This document shows positions 46,412 through 56,605 of a stretch of DNA of 64,000 nucleotides, piece by piece; the first letter of the stretch is position 1; every line of letters begins with the position of its first letter. The stretch spans positions 744,001-808,000 of the forward strand of contig AP014633.1 of NCBI GenBank assembly GCA_000828835.1, in the 5' to 3' direction. The position numbers were made by a program, and so were the translations under genes. The DNA is from Thioploca ingrica. GTDB lineage: Bacteria > Pseudomonadota > Gammaproteobacteria > Beggiatoales > Beggiatoaceae. Below the pieces are notes generated by a model, which saw only the letters and a program-made list of their open reading frames with translations, was not told where the DNA came from and ran no database searches.

Positions 46412-49400
46412 CTAATTATTCGCCTGTATAGCAAATATTCTCTGCTGTTCACCAGCCGGGTAAAGTACAAGCCAATCTTTTTGACCATCACCATTGCTAT
46501 CAGGAAGTGGTTGTACTTTTAAGCTATCAGTCGTTACCTTATCCTTAGTCACAGCATAATCGACTAAGCCATGATAATTTTGACCGGCTAAGGTGAATGT
46601 GACTATTCCATTAAGTCCCATTGTTATTTTATCAGCTGATTTATCTAGCACTTCTGGAATAGCTGTGGCTGGATAAAATAATTGGTCCCGTTGCTTACCA
46701 TCACGATCCGTAAATACCTGTTGAGCTATGACGGTTCCGGCTACTTTCGATGAGGGTAAGAAGTTTATTCCGGGTGTGGTTGGAGCCGTTATTTCCCTTG
46801 CAGCCGCATCGGGTCGGGCGCTATACCAGGCTGTTTCTGATATCGGTATTATCACATTACCGTTTGGCTGCATAACAAAAGTCGGCAAATTAAGTCCCTC
46901 TAAAGCAGCTTGCAATTCACAAGGCGCTTGGACTGCCGGTTGTGCCAGGACTTCTAGACCAGTTTTGGTAATGAACATCGTTGTTTGTTGCTCAGTCATT
47001 TGCATTTGCGCTTTGTCGACAGTGTTGCGCTTGATAGACCAAGGTTGTAATGCAACCTGCGAGTTATCTTGAGCCACTTGTAAATAACCCTGTTGCTTAT
47101 CCTGACTTATTTTCCAGCCGCGTGCCTGGACATCGGGTATTTCATTAAGCGCTTCTAAAATACTAGCCCCACCAGGAAAGAGAGTTGCAGTTAAGTCAAT
47201 GGGTTTCGGTTGAGAAAACCGCACTACACAATTGGGTTGTCCCCGTAAGCTAGGCAATATTTTACTCAGTTCGAGTTCCGTGGGAATAGCTTGAACATCA
47301 GTGAATTGTATCCCGTCTGTTAATACAACATCTTTAGGTAAAACCACATTCGGTCCGATGAGAACCTGGGATAGTTCACTTCCTGGTAGAATTTCAAGCT
47401 GTTCTAGCCCAACCGGCTGCCCACGATTTCCGCTGATTTTGCCTCCCAATTTGCCACCAATTAAGTGAGTGTCACCTTTAAAGTGGACATCTTTAAGGGT
47501 ACTTTGCTCACCGCTTTTAATGGTGCCAGATAAGGTAGCACCTTGCAACAGTTCACCCTGAAATTCAACATTAGCCAAGGCAACATTTTCCGGTAATTGG
47601 ACTTTATTGCCAATCCTAACATAGGATAAAAGAGTTCCCGTTTTAATGGTCAAATTTTCTAAAAGTGCAGGACCATCTGCTTCCCCGGTAATCTTACCAG
47701 ACAATTGGCCTCCAGTAAGATGCGTATTGGCCTTTAAGTGAGCATTGGTTATCGTCCCACCACCGGTGTTGTTGATGTTACCACCTAAAGTGGCATTATT
47801 GAGATTAGCAGCGCGGAATTCGACATCAATCGCGGTAATGGCATCTGCTAATTTGACCTTATCACCAATAACTACGTTGGCTAGTCGAGTACCGGCTAGC
47901 ACTTCAAGGTTTTCTAGGACTGCCTTATTTTTCGGATCACCCGTCACGGTTTTAGCCAGTTTACCACCCTTTATTTTGGCACCCGCTGCTAATGAGACAT
48001 CTTCTAAAGTGCCGGTGCTGGCAACGGAACCCCCTAAATTGCCTCCACTAAGTTTTCCACCACGGAAATCAAAGTCTTGCATGGTACCGTGATTAGTAAT
48101 ATTTCCACTGAAAATTCCCTTTTTAACTGTTGCGCCCGCTTCAATGGTGGCGTTAGAAACTCTACCTTTATTAATGGATTGACCCGTCAACTTAACATTA
48201 CTCACGTTACCCTCTTTCTCAATGGTAAGATTTTCTATGGTTTGACCTTTTCCATTGCAAACATAATTAATAATATCTTTAGCCGGACAAGGTGGCGCCA
48301 CAAAAAAGGCTTGTATGGTTTCAAAAACCACTTCACATTGAACATCTTTGTCTAAGGTCACTTGTCCATCCTGACAATCTGGATCACCATTGTAACGGGT
48401 TATTCGACCTACTGTCGGTTGCAAAGTAACAACCGTTCCGCTCGGATAAGTGGCTGTACAAGTATCTCCACAAGTAAGACCATCGGGTTGACTTATGACC
48501 GTTCCATTACCTTGTTTGGTTAGCGTCAAGGTATATTGGGTAGGAGCAAATTGCGCGGTGCAATCTTTCGCTTCAGTCATCATGACTATCGTAGTGGCTT
48601 TATCGGTTTGACAATCGCCGTCCCAACCAATGAAGGTGAAACCTGCTGCGGGTAAAGCCGTTAAAGTGACTGAGGTGCCTGATAAGTAATTTTCAGTACA
48701 CTTGGGATCGCAGTCGATACCGGTTGGATCCGATTGAACTTTACCATGACCAGTACCACTGAGTTGGACCGTTAATGGATAACTATCAATGTTTGGCTCA
48801 AATATGGCCCGTTCAAAAATTGCAGTACAATTCATATCATTGGTGATAATAAATGAATCTGCGCAACCCTCACCCATCCAGCCAACAAAACCTGAGTTCG
48901 AATCAGGAATAGCTGTTAATTCAACCGTACTTTCCGCTAGATAAGTTTGAGTGCAAGTGGCACCACAATTGAGATTATTAGTACCGGTCACTGTACCGTT
49001 ACCATCACCACTCTTATTAATTTGGAGAACTGGATTTGGCGATTCTGTAAAAGTAACTTGACACTTCGTATCCGCAGTGAGAGTAACTTCACCATTTTGA
49101 CAATTTTCGGACCAACTAAAAGATTTAGACTGACCTGTTGGAATCGCATTTAGTTTAATAGCTGTTCCAACTAGATATTCTTTACTACAAGTATTACCAC
49201 AGTCGATACCAACCGGGTCACTGGTGACTGAACCATCACCTTGTTTTTCAACAGTCAGGATATAAGTTTTTGAAGATAAGTCGAAATTCGCGGTACAACT
49301 CTTATCAGCATCCATAGTCACTATAATCTCTGGTTCAGTGCCACTACAATCGCCACTCCAATTTTTGAAAACAGAGGCAGTAGTAGCTGTTGCTGATAAT

Positions 49401-52258
49401 TTTACTGTCATACCATTGGAATATTTTTTCTCACAAACTCCGGTTGGGCAATCAATACCAGTCGGATCATCACTCATCACTTTGCCTTCACCATTGACAT
49501 TCACCTTCAAGAGATGGTCTACGAATGATGATGGCTCTAAGTTAAAGGTGGCGGTACAAGTCATCGGGTTATTTATCGTAAATGAATCAGCGCAACCGGT
49601 ACCACTCCAACCCACGAAAGTTGAACCTATATCCGGTGTGGCTGTTAAGGTGACTTGACTGCCTAGCTCATAGCTTTCTAAATTTCCTACACAGAGAGCG
49701 TCACAATCTACCCCACTGCCAACACCCATGTTAGCGGTCACTGTTCCAGTACCATTACCGGCTTTGTTAATAGTCAATTCCAATAAATTAACTAATGGTG
49801 GTGGTTCTCCTGAAATCAAAACTAAAATCTGTGAAGTAAACGGTGCTAAAGTCAAACTGCCACTCACCGGTTGCCCATCCAAATTTCGATAAGTCGCCGC
49901 ACCTAAAGAAATGGTCGACGGCTTTGCAGTCGGATTAGTAAACAACCTGGCTCGCTTGGTAGCATTATTCCAATTACCCGCTTCAATCGGCTCGAAAACG
50001 ATATTATCCAACCACACGATATCAGATTTGGCCTGAGGTTTGATCGAAAACGTTATCCGGCCATCCGGAGTCGCCTTGGGTGAAGTAAACAACATCTGCT
50101 GATCGCGCCGCTGCGGCCAATAAGCAAAGGGTAGCGGATTATTTCGCAACCATTGGGTGGGTTGACCTTTCGGGGCATCACTGATCATAACCGTTATGAC
50201 CCCTAAATTATTGGCAATGGTACTAAACTTCAAGCGGTAAAGTTGTCCGGCCACTAAGTTAAACCGTGGGGAAGAGACGGTCGTGGCTTGCGTATTATCC
50301 ACAAAGGTCACTTTTAAACTTCCACCATCTAAACCCACTGGATTGGGTTCATGAGTTCCCCAACCCGACGCATCCTTATCAAAGGTGGCGTTTACTATCG
50401 CATCAGTAGTATTAGTATTGGTAATCTGATAGTCAAAGTGTTCACCACATTGGCGGGAATGGACTTCATACGTCGGATGCCATTGTTGCCACAGTGCTAA
50501 GGATGCACTCGGACTAGAGATGATTTCACTGTACGGATTGCAATAGTAGTTGTTATCAAATTGATTGCCCTGACCATCAACGGCGAGAGATAACCCCCGT
50601 TGCTCCGGGTCCAGGGAGTACATAATATTGTCGGTCACGATACTATTATTCGACGGATCCTTGTCAAAATAGACATCTGCCCGCCCATTGTTGTACAGCG
50701 TATTCTTTTTTACGGTGGTATTCTTAAAGACATTCAAGCGGATGCCATTGTCATGATTATTATAAATCGTATTATTTTCAATGACATTATTGCTATAGCC
50801 CTTATCTGCACCAATCCCCATTCCAAACGAGGGTAGGTGGTAACACGGATTATCACCCATAAAACAACCGTTGGATTCGTCTACGTTACCAATCGTGTCG
50901 CCTAGAAAATTACCACGAATGATATTGTTACTGGAACCAATGAAAATCGCGCCGCCATCGTTAAGAAGGGCGAGTGAATGAGTAATCGTATTGTTTTCTA
51001 TCGTGTGATGCCCATTTTTGGTGGGATATAAACCCACCCAACCGGTATAGTCGATCACGTTTTGACGTAAGATATAACCTTCACCAAACGCTTGAATAGC
51101 CGTCCCTTCATAACTGCCCTTAGAACGGATCCCATAACCGGGATACATCGCGGTGTAAGTAATCTTATTTTTCTCGACAATGGCCTGTTGTGGGTGAAAA
51201 GTTGCCACATCGTGTTTCAGATCCAGGGCTTTAACTAAATGGTGGTCAAAGGTATTTTCGCTCACTAAAATATTACCGGCATTCCACCAAGATAGGCCAT
51301 TACCATTGTGTTTGAAGTCGCAATAACGAATAATTATTGGCCCGTTACCCCCGGTCTGTACCCCATCACCTTGAAAATGTTGAAATACAAGATTCTCTAG
51401 CGTGAAACTCCCCGCGCCGGCACCACGCCAACCGGTTTTATAGACACTCCCTTCCACCAGCAGTTGATTGGGATTGGCTCCATTGAGTGGGTACAGGTAG
51501 ACTTTTTTGGTGGTGGCATCGTAATACCATTCGCCAGGAGAATCCAATTCTTCCAGTTTGCCATCGACAAAATAGCCCCACCCGGGTCGTTGGTTACCTA
51601 ATCCCGTTGCCGTAATTTTACCTTGAGCGGCTTGGTAGCCAGTGATAGGCAGGATGGTAAAGGTCCAACTGTAGCTTCTTAGACGTAAGGTGGCACCAAC
51701 CCAATAGCCATCCGGTTTACTGTAGTTAGCTAAGGCGGTATCGGTAAAGCTATCCGTTCCAGCGCTTTTATCCACGTTGAGCCAGTTTTTGTCGGCTGGG
51801 GAATTGACATTGGGGTAACGGGCAATCGTCATCAGTTTGCCACTGACAAACAAATGGGAGATAGCTTCAGTGGTTGGCGCAGTGGCTTCCCAAACTTGGG
51901 ACGATAACTGGGGATGGGTGGTGGGTTGCCAATTGGTAATGGCTACACTGCCCGAAATGACCGGTTTGGGGCCAGCACCGTAGGCATTGGCGAATAAACC
52001 GTTGGTTTTCGTGTTTTTGGCGTTGATATCGATGCCACCACGAAACACGTCACCGCGCTTGAACAGGAGGGTCGTGTTATCTGGAAGTTTATTAGCGTTG
52101 ATTTTATCAAGGCTTTTCAACGGGGTAGCTTCGCTTGTACCGTTGTTAGTGTCTTTGCCACCGCTGCTGGAGAAATAATAGGTTGTTGCGCCATGAGCGG
52201 GTAAAAAAGGTGCTAATATCAGCACACTCAGTAATGTTTGAATAATTCGTCGTCGCAT
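46412..52258 (-). CDS. Giant secreted beta-helix protein with Cys-rich and bactofilin-like repeats
   Basis: 1948 residues, ATG after AAGGAGAT. Signal peptide at about 1-23 (ending A-H-G-A). Residues about 25-600 are a right-handed parallel beta-helix of the NosD/pectate-lyase type (repeated N-x-I, E-N-N-T-I and D-N-G-I-R patterns). About 620-790 looks like a carbohydrate-binding jelly roll (L-V-A-G-Q-L-Y-R-L-K-F). Six repeats of 75-85 residues (about 828-1316) each carry paired Cys, a G-x-G-x-V start and often a W-x-G-x-C-x end (divergent InlB-type repeats). About 1322-1640 holds bactofilin-like G-G-x-L-x-G-x-I/V repeats. A 300-residue tail follows. Likely a cell-surface or matrix protein; polysaccharide lyase activity is possible but unshown. 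Confidence 0.8.
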   Translation of the reverse strand: MRRRIIQTLLSVLILAPFLPAHGATTYYFSSSGGKDTNNGTSEATPLKSLDKINANKLPDNTTLLFKRGDVFRGGIDINAKNTKTNGLFANAYGAGPKPVISGSVAITNWQPTTHPQLSSQVWEATAPTTEAISHLFVSGKLMTIARYPNVNSPADKNWLNVDKSAGTDSFTDTALANYSKPDGYWVGATLRLRSYSWTFTILPITGYQAAQGKITATGLGNQRPGWGYFVDGKLEELDSPGEWYYDATTKKVYLYPLNGANPNQLLVEGSVYKTGWRGAGAGSFTLENLVFQHFQGDGVQTGGNGPIIIRYCDFKHNGNGLSWWNAGNILVSENTFDHHLVKALDLKHDVATFHPQQAIVEKNKITYTAMYPGYGIRSKGSYEGTAIQAFGEGYILRQNVIDYTGWVGLYPTKNGHHTIENNTITHSLALLNDGGAIFIGSSNNIIRGNFLGDTIGNVDESNGCFMGDNPCYHLPSFGMGIGADKGYSNNVIENNTIYNNHDNGIRLNVFKNTTVKKNTLYNNGRADVYFDKDPSNNSIVTDNIMYSLDPEQRGLSLAVDGQGNQFDNNYYCNPYSEIISSPSASLALWQQWHPTYEVHSRQCGEHFDYQITNTNTTDAIVNATFDKDASGWGTHEPNPVGLDGGSLKVTFVDNTQATTVSSPRFNLVAGQLYRLKFSTIANNLGVITVMISDAPKGQPTQWLRNNPLPFAYWPQRRDQQMLFTSPKATPDGRITFSIKPQAKSDIVWLDNIVFEPIEAGNWNNATKRARLFTNPTAKPSTISLGAATYRNLDGQPVSGSLTLAPFTSQILVLISGEPPPLVNLLELTINKAGNGTGTVTANMGVGSGVDCDALCVGNLESYELGSQVTLTATPDIGSTFVGWSGTGCADSFTINNPMTCTATFNLEPSSFVDHLLKVNVNGEGKVMSDDPTGIDCPTGVCEKKYSNGMTVKLSATATTASVFKNWSGDCSGTEPEIIVTMDADKSCTANFDLSSKTYILTVEKQGDGSVTSDPVGIDCGNTCSKEYLVGTAIKLNAIPTGQSKSFSWSENCQNGEVTLTADTKCQVTFTESPNPVLQINKSGDGNGTVTGTNNLNCGATCTQTYLAESTVELTAIPDSNSGFVGWMGEGCADSFIITNDMNCTAIFERAIFEPNIDSYPLTVQLSGTGHGKVQSDPTGIDCDPKCTENYLSGTSVTLTALPAAGFTFIGWDGDCQTDKATTIVMMTEAKDCTAQFAPTQYTLTLTKQGNGTVISQPDGLTCGDTCTATYPSGTVVTLQPTVGRITRYNGDPDCQDGQVTLDKDVQCEVVFETIQAFFVAPPCPAKDIINYVCNGKGQTIENLTIEKEGNVSNVKLTGQSINKGRVSNATIEAGATVKKGIFSGNITNHGTMQDFDFRGGKLSGGNLGGSVASTGTLEDVSLAAGAKIKGGKLAKTVTGDPKNKAVLENLEVLAGTRLANVVIGDKVKLADAITAIDVEFRAANLNNATLGGNINNTGGGTITNAHLKANTHLTGGQLSGKITGEADGPALLENLTIKTGTLLSYVRIGNKVQLPENVALANVEFQGELLQGATLSGTIKSGEQSTLKDVHFKGDTHLIGGKLGGKISGNRGQPVGLEQLEILPGSELSQVLIGPNVVLPKDVVLTDGIQFTDVQAIPTELELSKILPSLRGQPNCVVRFSQPKPIDLTATLFPGGASILEALNEIPDVQARGWKISQDKQQGYLQVAQDNSQVALQPWSIKRNTVDKAQMQMTEQQTTMFITKTGLEVLAQPAVQAPCELQAALEGLNLPTFVMQPNGNVIIPISETAWYSARPDAAAREITAPTTPGINFLPSSKVAGTVIAQQVFTDRDGKQRDQLFYPATAIPEVLDKSADKITMGLNGIVTFTLAGQNYHGLVDYAVTKDKVTTDSLKVQPLPDSNGDGQKDWLVLYPAGEQQRIFAIQANN

Positions 52259-55206
52259 GATTATCTCCTTGGTTATCGTAGCTTAGCTGGTACTTGAGCG
52301 AGCGGGGCACAGCAGGGCGAAAAAACTTCGTCACTTAGCTGGTACTAACTCTGACGATAACATAGAAGACTACCTTTTTTTATTGTGAGGATTGTAACAT
52401 GTTATCCAATTTTATTAAAAGATGTATTTTACAAAAATTTACTTCATCACCTTATTCATTAAGAGTTTTTATGGGACAACAATATGTTCAATATTGGAAT
52501 AATCACTTTCACCAAAAGCGTTATAGGCTTTAACAGCCGCATAGTAGCTTGAGCCACTTGGGAGTGCTATCGAAAAATCCATTTTGTCAGCCATATCCAT
52601 GGACATAATGTTATTAGTCTCACTGGACGGCGCATAATATAAACGATATCCCTGAACGTCGCTAATACTACTCCAATAACCACTAGCTATCCCAGAATCT
52701 TGTATCACGGTAAAATGGGGCGCAATTGGTGGATGAGTAGCGAGTTGAGATGTTCCCGAAGCCACCATCAAAATCTGCGAAGTAAACGGTGCTAAAGTCA
52801 AATTGCCACTCACCGGTTGCTCCTCCAAATTCAGATAAGTCGCCGTATCTAAAGAAATAGTCGACGAACTCTCAGTGGGATTAGTAAATAACTTCGCTCG
52901 CTGAGTGGCATCATTGAAATTACCGGCCTCAATCGGCTCGAACATGATATTATCTAACCACACGATATCAGATTTAGCTTGAGGTTTGATCGAAAACGTT
53001 AGCCGGCCATCCGGGGTCGCCTTGGGTGAAGTAAACAACATCTGCTGATCGCGCCGCTGGGTCCAATAAGCAAAGGGGAGCGGATTATCCTGTAACCATT
53101 GGGTAGGTTCACCTTTCGGGGCATCACTGGCCACAACCGTTATGACCCCTAAATTATTGGCAATGACACTAAACTTTAAGCGGTAAAGTTGTCCGGCCAC
53201 TAAATTAAACCGTGGGGAAGAAACAGTCGTTGCTTGCGTATTATCCACAAAGGTCACTTTTAAACTCCCACCCTCTAAACCGACCGGATTGGGTTCATGA
53301 GTTCCCCAACCTGACGCATCGTTATCAAAAGTGGCGTTCACTACTGCATCAGCGGTATTGGCATTGGTAATCTGATAGTCAAAATGTTCACTACATTGAC
53401 GGGAATGAACTTCATACGTCGGATGCAATTGTTGCCACAGTGCTAAGGATGCACTCGGACTAGAGATGATTTCACTGTACGGGTTGCAATAATAGTTGTT
53501 ATCAAACTGATTACCTTGGCCATCTTTGCTGAGAGATAACCCCCGTTGCTCCGAGTCCAGGGAGTACATAATATTGTCGGTCACGGTATTATTATTCGAG
53601 GGTTCCTTATCAAAATAGACTTGCGCTCGCCCATTGTTGTACAGCACATTATTTTTCACGGTGGTATTCTTAAAAACATTTAAGCGGATGCCATTGTCAT
53701 GATTGTTATAAATCGTGTTATTTTCAATGACATTATTGCTATAGCCCCGATCTGCACCAACCCCCATTCCAAACGAAGGTAGGTGGTAACACGGATTATC
53801 ATCCATAAAACAACCATTGGATTCGTCTACGTTACCAATCGTGTCGGCTAGAAAATTACCGCGAATGATATTGTCACTAGAACCAATAAAAATCGCGCCG
53901 CCATCGTTGAGCAACGCTAGCGAGCGACGAATGATATTGTTTTCTATCGTGTGATGCCCATTTTTGGTGGGATATAAACCCACCCAACCGGTATAGTCGA
54001 TCAAATTTTGACGCAAAATATAACCTTCACCAAACGCTTGAATGGCCGTCCCTTCATAACTGCCCTTGGAACGGGCACCATAACCGGGATACATCGCCGT
54101 ATTCGTAATATAATTTTTCTCGACAATCGCTTGTTGAACCTGAAATTTATCGACATCGTGTTTCAGATCCAGGGCTTTAATTAAATGGTGGTCAAAGGTA
54201 TTTTCACTCACTAAAATATTAGCCGCATTCCACCAAGATAGACCATTACCATTGTGTTTAAAGTCGCAATGGCGAATGGTGATTGGTCCGTTACCGCCAG
54301 TTTGTACCCCATCACCTTGAAAATGTTGAAATACGAGATTTTCTAGCGTGAAACTCCCCACGCCGGCACCGCGCCAACCGGTTTTATAGACACTCCCTTC
54401 CACCAGCAGTTGATTGGGATTGGCTTCATTGGGTGGATATAAGTAGACTTTTTGGGTGGTGGCATCGTAATACCATTCGCCAGGGTGATCCAACTCTTCT
54501 AGTTTGCCGTCGAGAAAATAACCCCACCCGGGTCGTTGGTTACCTAATTCCGCTGCCGTGATTTTACCTTGATCGGCTTGGTAACCAGTGATGGGCAGGA
54601 CGGTAAAAGTCCAACTGTAGCTTCTCAAGCGTAAGGTGGCCTCTTTCCAATAGCCATTTGGTTTCTTGTAATTGGCTAAGTCGGTATCAGTAAAGCTATC
54701 CGTTCCAGCGCTTTTATCGACATTGAGCCAGTTTTTGTCGGCTGGAGAGTTAACATTGGGGTAACGGGCTATGGTCATCAGTTCGCTATTAACAAACAGA
54801 TGAGAGATAGTTTCAGTAGTGGGCACGGTCGCTTCCCAAACTTGGGGCGATAATTGGGGATGGGTGGTGGGTTGCCAATCGGTAATTGGAATACTGCCCG
54901 AAATGACCGGTTTAGCACCAGTACCGTAGGCATTGGCGGATAAGCCGCTGGTTTTCGCGTTTTTGGCGTTGAGATCAATGCCGCCACGAAACACGTCACC
55001 GCTCTTGAACAGGAGGGTCGTGTCATTGGGGAATTTCGTGGCGTTGAGTTTATCTAGACTTTGCCACGGACTGCTTTCACTTAAGCCGTCGTTAGCGTCA
55101 TTGCCACCACTGCTGGAGAAATAATAGGTTGTTGCACCATGGGCGGGTAAGAAAGGTGCTAATATCAGCACACTGAGTAATGTTTGAATAATTCGTCGTT
55201 GCATGA
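49830..55206 (-). repeat. Tandem 2.4-kb duplication
   Basis: The 5' part of the giant gene (about 49830-52260) and of its neighbour (about 52770-55206) are near-identical over about 800 codons. Similarity extends into the upstream leader: both genes have AGCTACGATAA before GGAGATAATCATG, and a shared GATAACA-type segment 60-90 bases upstream. The two 3' parts are unrelated. Confidence 0.85.
52469..55204 (-). CDS. Secreted beta-helix protein with FN3-like C-terminus
   Basis: 911 residues, paralogue of the downstream giant protein. Signal peptide and beta-helix (about 25-600) and jelly-roll region (620-800) match it nearly residue for residue, including the D-N-N-Y-Y-C-N-P-Y-S-E-I segment near 570. 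After P-F-T-S-Q-I-L it diverges: the last 90 residues form one fibronectin type III-like domain (G-Y-R-L-Y-Y-A, then S-Y-Y-A-A-V-K-A-Y-N-A-F-G-E-S-D-Y-S) in place of the repeats. ATG after GGAGATAATC. The pair may share a catalytic or binding module targeted to different partners. Confidence 0.82.
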   Translation of the reverse strand: MQRRIIQTLLSVLILAPFLPAHGATTYYFSSSGGNDANDGLSESSPWQSLDKLNATKFPNDTTLLFKSGDVFRGGIDLNAKNAKTSGLSANAYGTGAKPVISGSIPITDWQPTTHPQLSPQVWEATVPTTETISHLFVNSELMTIARYPNVNSPADKNWLNVDKSAGTDSFTDTDLANYKKPNGYWKEATLRLRSYSWTFTVLPITGYQADQGKITAAELGNQRPGWGYFLDGKLEELDHPGEWYYDATTQKVYLYPPNEANPNQLLVEGSVYKTGWRGAGVGSFTLENLVFQHFQGDGVQTGGNGPITIRHCDFKHNGNGLSWWNAANILVSENTFDHHLIKALDLKHDVDKFQVQQAIVEKNYITNTAMYPGYGARSKGSYEGTAIQAFGEGYILRQNLIDYTGWVGLYPTKNGHHTIENNIIRRSLALLNDGGAIFIGSSDNIIRGNFLADTIGNVDESNGCFMDDNPCYHLPSFGMGVGADRGYSNNVIENNTIYNNHDNGIRLNVFKNTTVKNNVLYNNGRAQVYFDKEPSNNNTVTDNIMYSLDSEQRGLSLSKDGQGNQFDNNYYCNPYSEIISSPSASLALWQQLHPTYEVHSRQCSEHFDYQITNANTADAVVNATFDNDASGWGTHEPNPVGLEGGSLKVTFVDNTQATTVSSPRFNLVAGQLYRLKFSVIANNLGVITVVASDAPKGEPTQWLQDNPLPFAYWTQRRDQQMLFTSPKATPDGRLTFSIKPQAKSDIVWLDNIMFEPIEAGNFNDATQRAKLFTNPTESSSTISLDTATYLNLEEQPVSGNLTLAPFTSQILMVASGTSQLATHPPIAPHFTVIQDSGIASGYWSSISDVQGYRLYYAPSSETNNIMSMDMADKMDFSIALPSGSSYYAAVKAYNAFGESDYSNIEHIVVP

Positions 55207-55587
55207 TTATCTCCTGGTTTATCGTAGCTTATTAAGTAATTGACATTAAAACAAATTCGCCGATTAGCTGGCACTAAGCTCAACGATAACACAAAGACTA
55301 ATGTTAGTTACTCAGGTTACGCATGGTTTCTATTCCTTTCTTTGGTAAAGGGGGGGGAGGATTTCGAGAAATTGATCGCCGTTAAATCTTACCTAACCCT
55401 TCTTTTTCAAATGGGAAACTGGAAAAAAAACCGTCGGGTACGTAACCTGAGTGAGTTAATATAACAATGCTAATTGTTTTAAGAAGAAAAGTAAAATGTT
55501 AATTAGGCGCTTATATTGATAATCACTTATCGAATAAGTTGGGTTTCGCTGCGCTCTACCCAACCGACATAACGACATAACTCGAAT
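55205..55587. other. Intergenic region with repeat fragments
   Basis: 383 bases, no gene. It holds the leader of the secreted protein, an inverted pair CTCAGGTTACG (about 55311) and CGTAACCTGAG (about 55440) enclosing a GGGGGGG stretch, and at 55541-55561 a GGGTTTCGCTGCGCTCTACCC half-repeat related to 34422-34440. The GCGTAACCTGAGTTACTC form also occurs at 16505-16522 upstream of smc. Confidence 0.5.
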
Positions 55588-56604
55588 TTATGTTATGGAT
55601 AATTGGTTTAAGGGCCAACGGGGAAGAGCGGAGAAAGCCAGCGATTCTTGGTGACCAGCCGCCAGATGTAAGGCACCCGCATAAGCTATCATGGCCCCAT
55701 TGTCAGTGCAAAATAGAGGACGAGGATAATATACGGCTACACCGATTTCTTTAGTGAGCTGCAGGAGACGCTGACGCAATCGCTGATTGGCACCCACTCC
55801 ACCCGCAACCACTAAACTTTTCAGCCCAGTTTGTTGTAAAGCACGACGACATTTGATAGCCAGGGTATCAATAACCGCTTCTTCAAAAGCACGAGCAATA
55901 TCAGCACGAGTTTGCTCAGTCGGATCTGTTTGAGCTTGCCAAGTGGTTAATACACAAGTTTTTAAGCCGCTGAAACTAAAATCCAAACCGGGACGTTGTG
56001 TCATGGGACGGGGAAAATTAAATTTATCCGCATAACCTTGTTCAGCTAAACGTGCTAAGGCGGGACCCCCAGGATAACCTAAACCAAGTATTTTAGCGGT
56101 TTTATCAAAGGCTTCACCAGCGGCGTCATCGACTGATTCTCCTAACACCGTATATTGACCTAATGCGGCAACTTCAACTAATTGGGTATGTCCACCGGAA
56201 ACTAATAAGGCGAGAAAAGGAAAAGTAGGTGCTGGTTGCTCAAGCATAGCCGCTAAGAGATGCCCTTCCATATGATGAATCCCTACCGCCGGTACTTGCC
56301 ATGCCCAAGCGAGACTTTTGCCTACCGCAGCACCCACTAATAATGCGCCGATTAAACCCGGGCCAGCGGTGTAAGCAACCCCATTAATTTCAGTCGCTTG
56401 AGTATGACTTTCATTTAAAACGGTTTTAATGAGCGGTATTAATTTACGAATGTGATCGCGGGAGGCTAATTCCGGAACGACACCGCCATATTGTGCATGC
56501 AATTCAATTTGGCTATAGACAGCATGTCCTAATAAGCCTTGTTCTGAATCATACACCGCCACGCCAGTTTCATCACAAGAGGTTTCAATACCCAGTACAC
56601 GCAT
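55588..56604 (-). CDS. tsaD: tRNA N6-threonylcarbamoyladenosine transferase TsaD
   Basis: Transfers threonylcarbamoyl to A37 of ANN-decoding tRNAs together with TsaB and TsaE. Start at ATG 56604, giving the canonical [13 protein letters not shown]; the frame is open eight codons further. Metal-binding H-M-E-G-H (near 110) and [35 protein letters not shown] and the closing C-T-D-N-G-A-M-I are all present. 338 residues. It starts one base after the stop of the upstream membrane protein gene. The rpsU-dnaG neighbours often seen near tsaD are absent. Confidence 0.96.
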   Translation of the reverse strand: MRVLGIETSCDETGVAVYDSEQGLLGHAVYSQIELHAQYGGVVPELASRDHIRKLIPLIKTVLNESHTQATEINGVAYTAGPGLIGALLVGAAVGKSLAWAWQVPAVGIHHMEGHLLAAMLEQPAPTFPFLALLVSGGHTQLVEVAALGQYTVLGESVDDAAGEAFDKTAKILGLGYPGGPALARLAEQGYADKFNFPRPMTQRPGLDFSFSGLKTCVLTTWQAQTDPTEQTRADIARAFEEAVIDTLAIKCRRALQQTGLKSLVVAGGVGANQRLRQRLLQLTKEIGVAVYYPRPLFCTDNGAMIAYAGALHLAAGHQESLAFSALPRWPLNQLSIT

Positions 56605-56605
56605 T

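Noticed and set aside
47745..49658. Several plus-strand open frames of 68-115 codons inside the giant secreted gene
   Set aside because: Antisense to repetitive coding sequence. No ribosome binding sites and no recognisable domains.
46412..55204. Possible polysaccharide lyase assignment for the beta-helix proteins
   Set aside because: The fold is shared by many non-enzymes and I cannot identify catalytic residues by eye, so only the fold is claimed.
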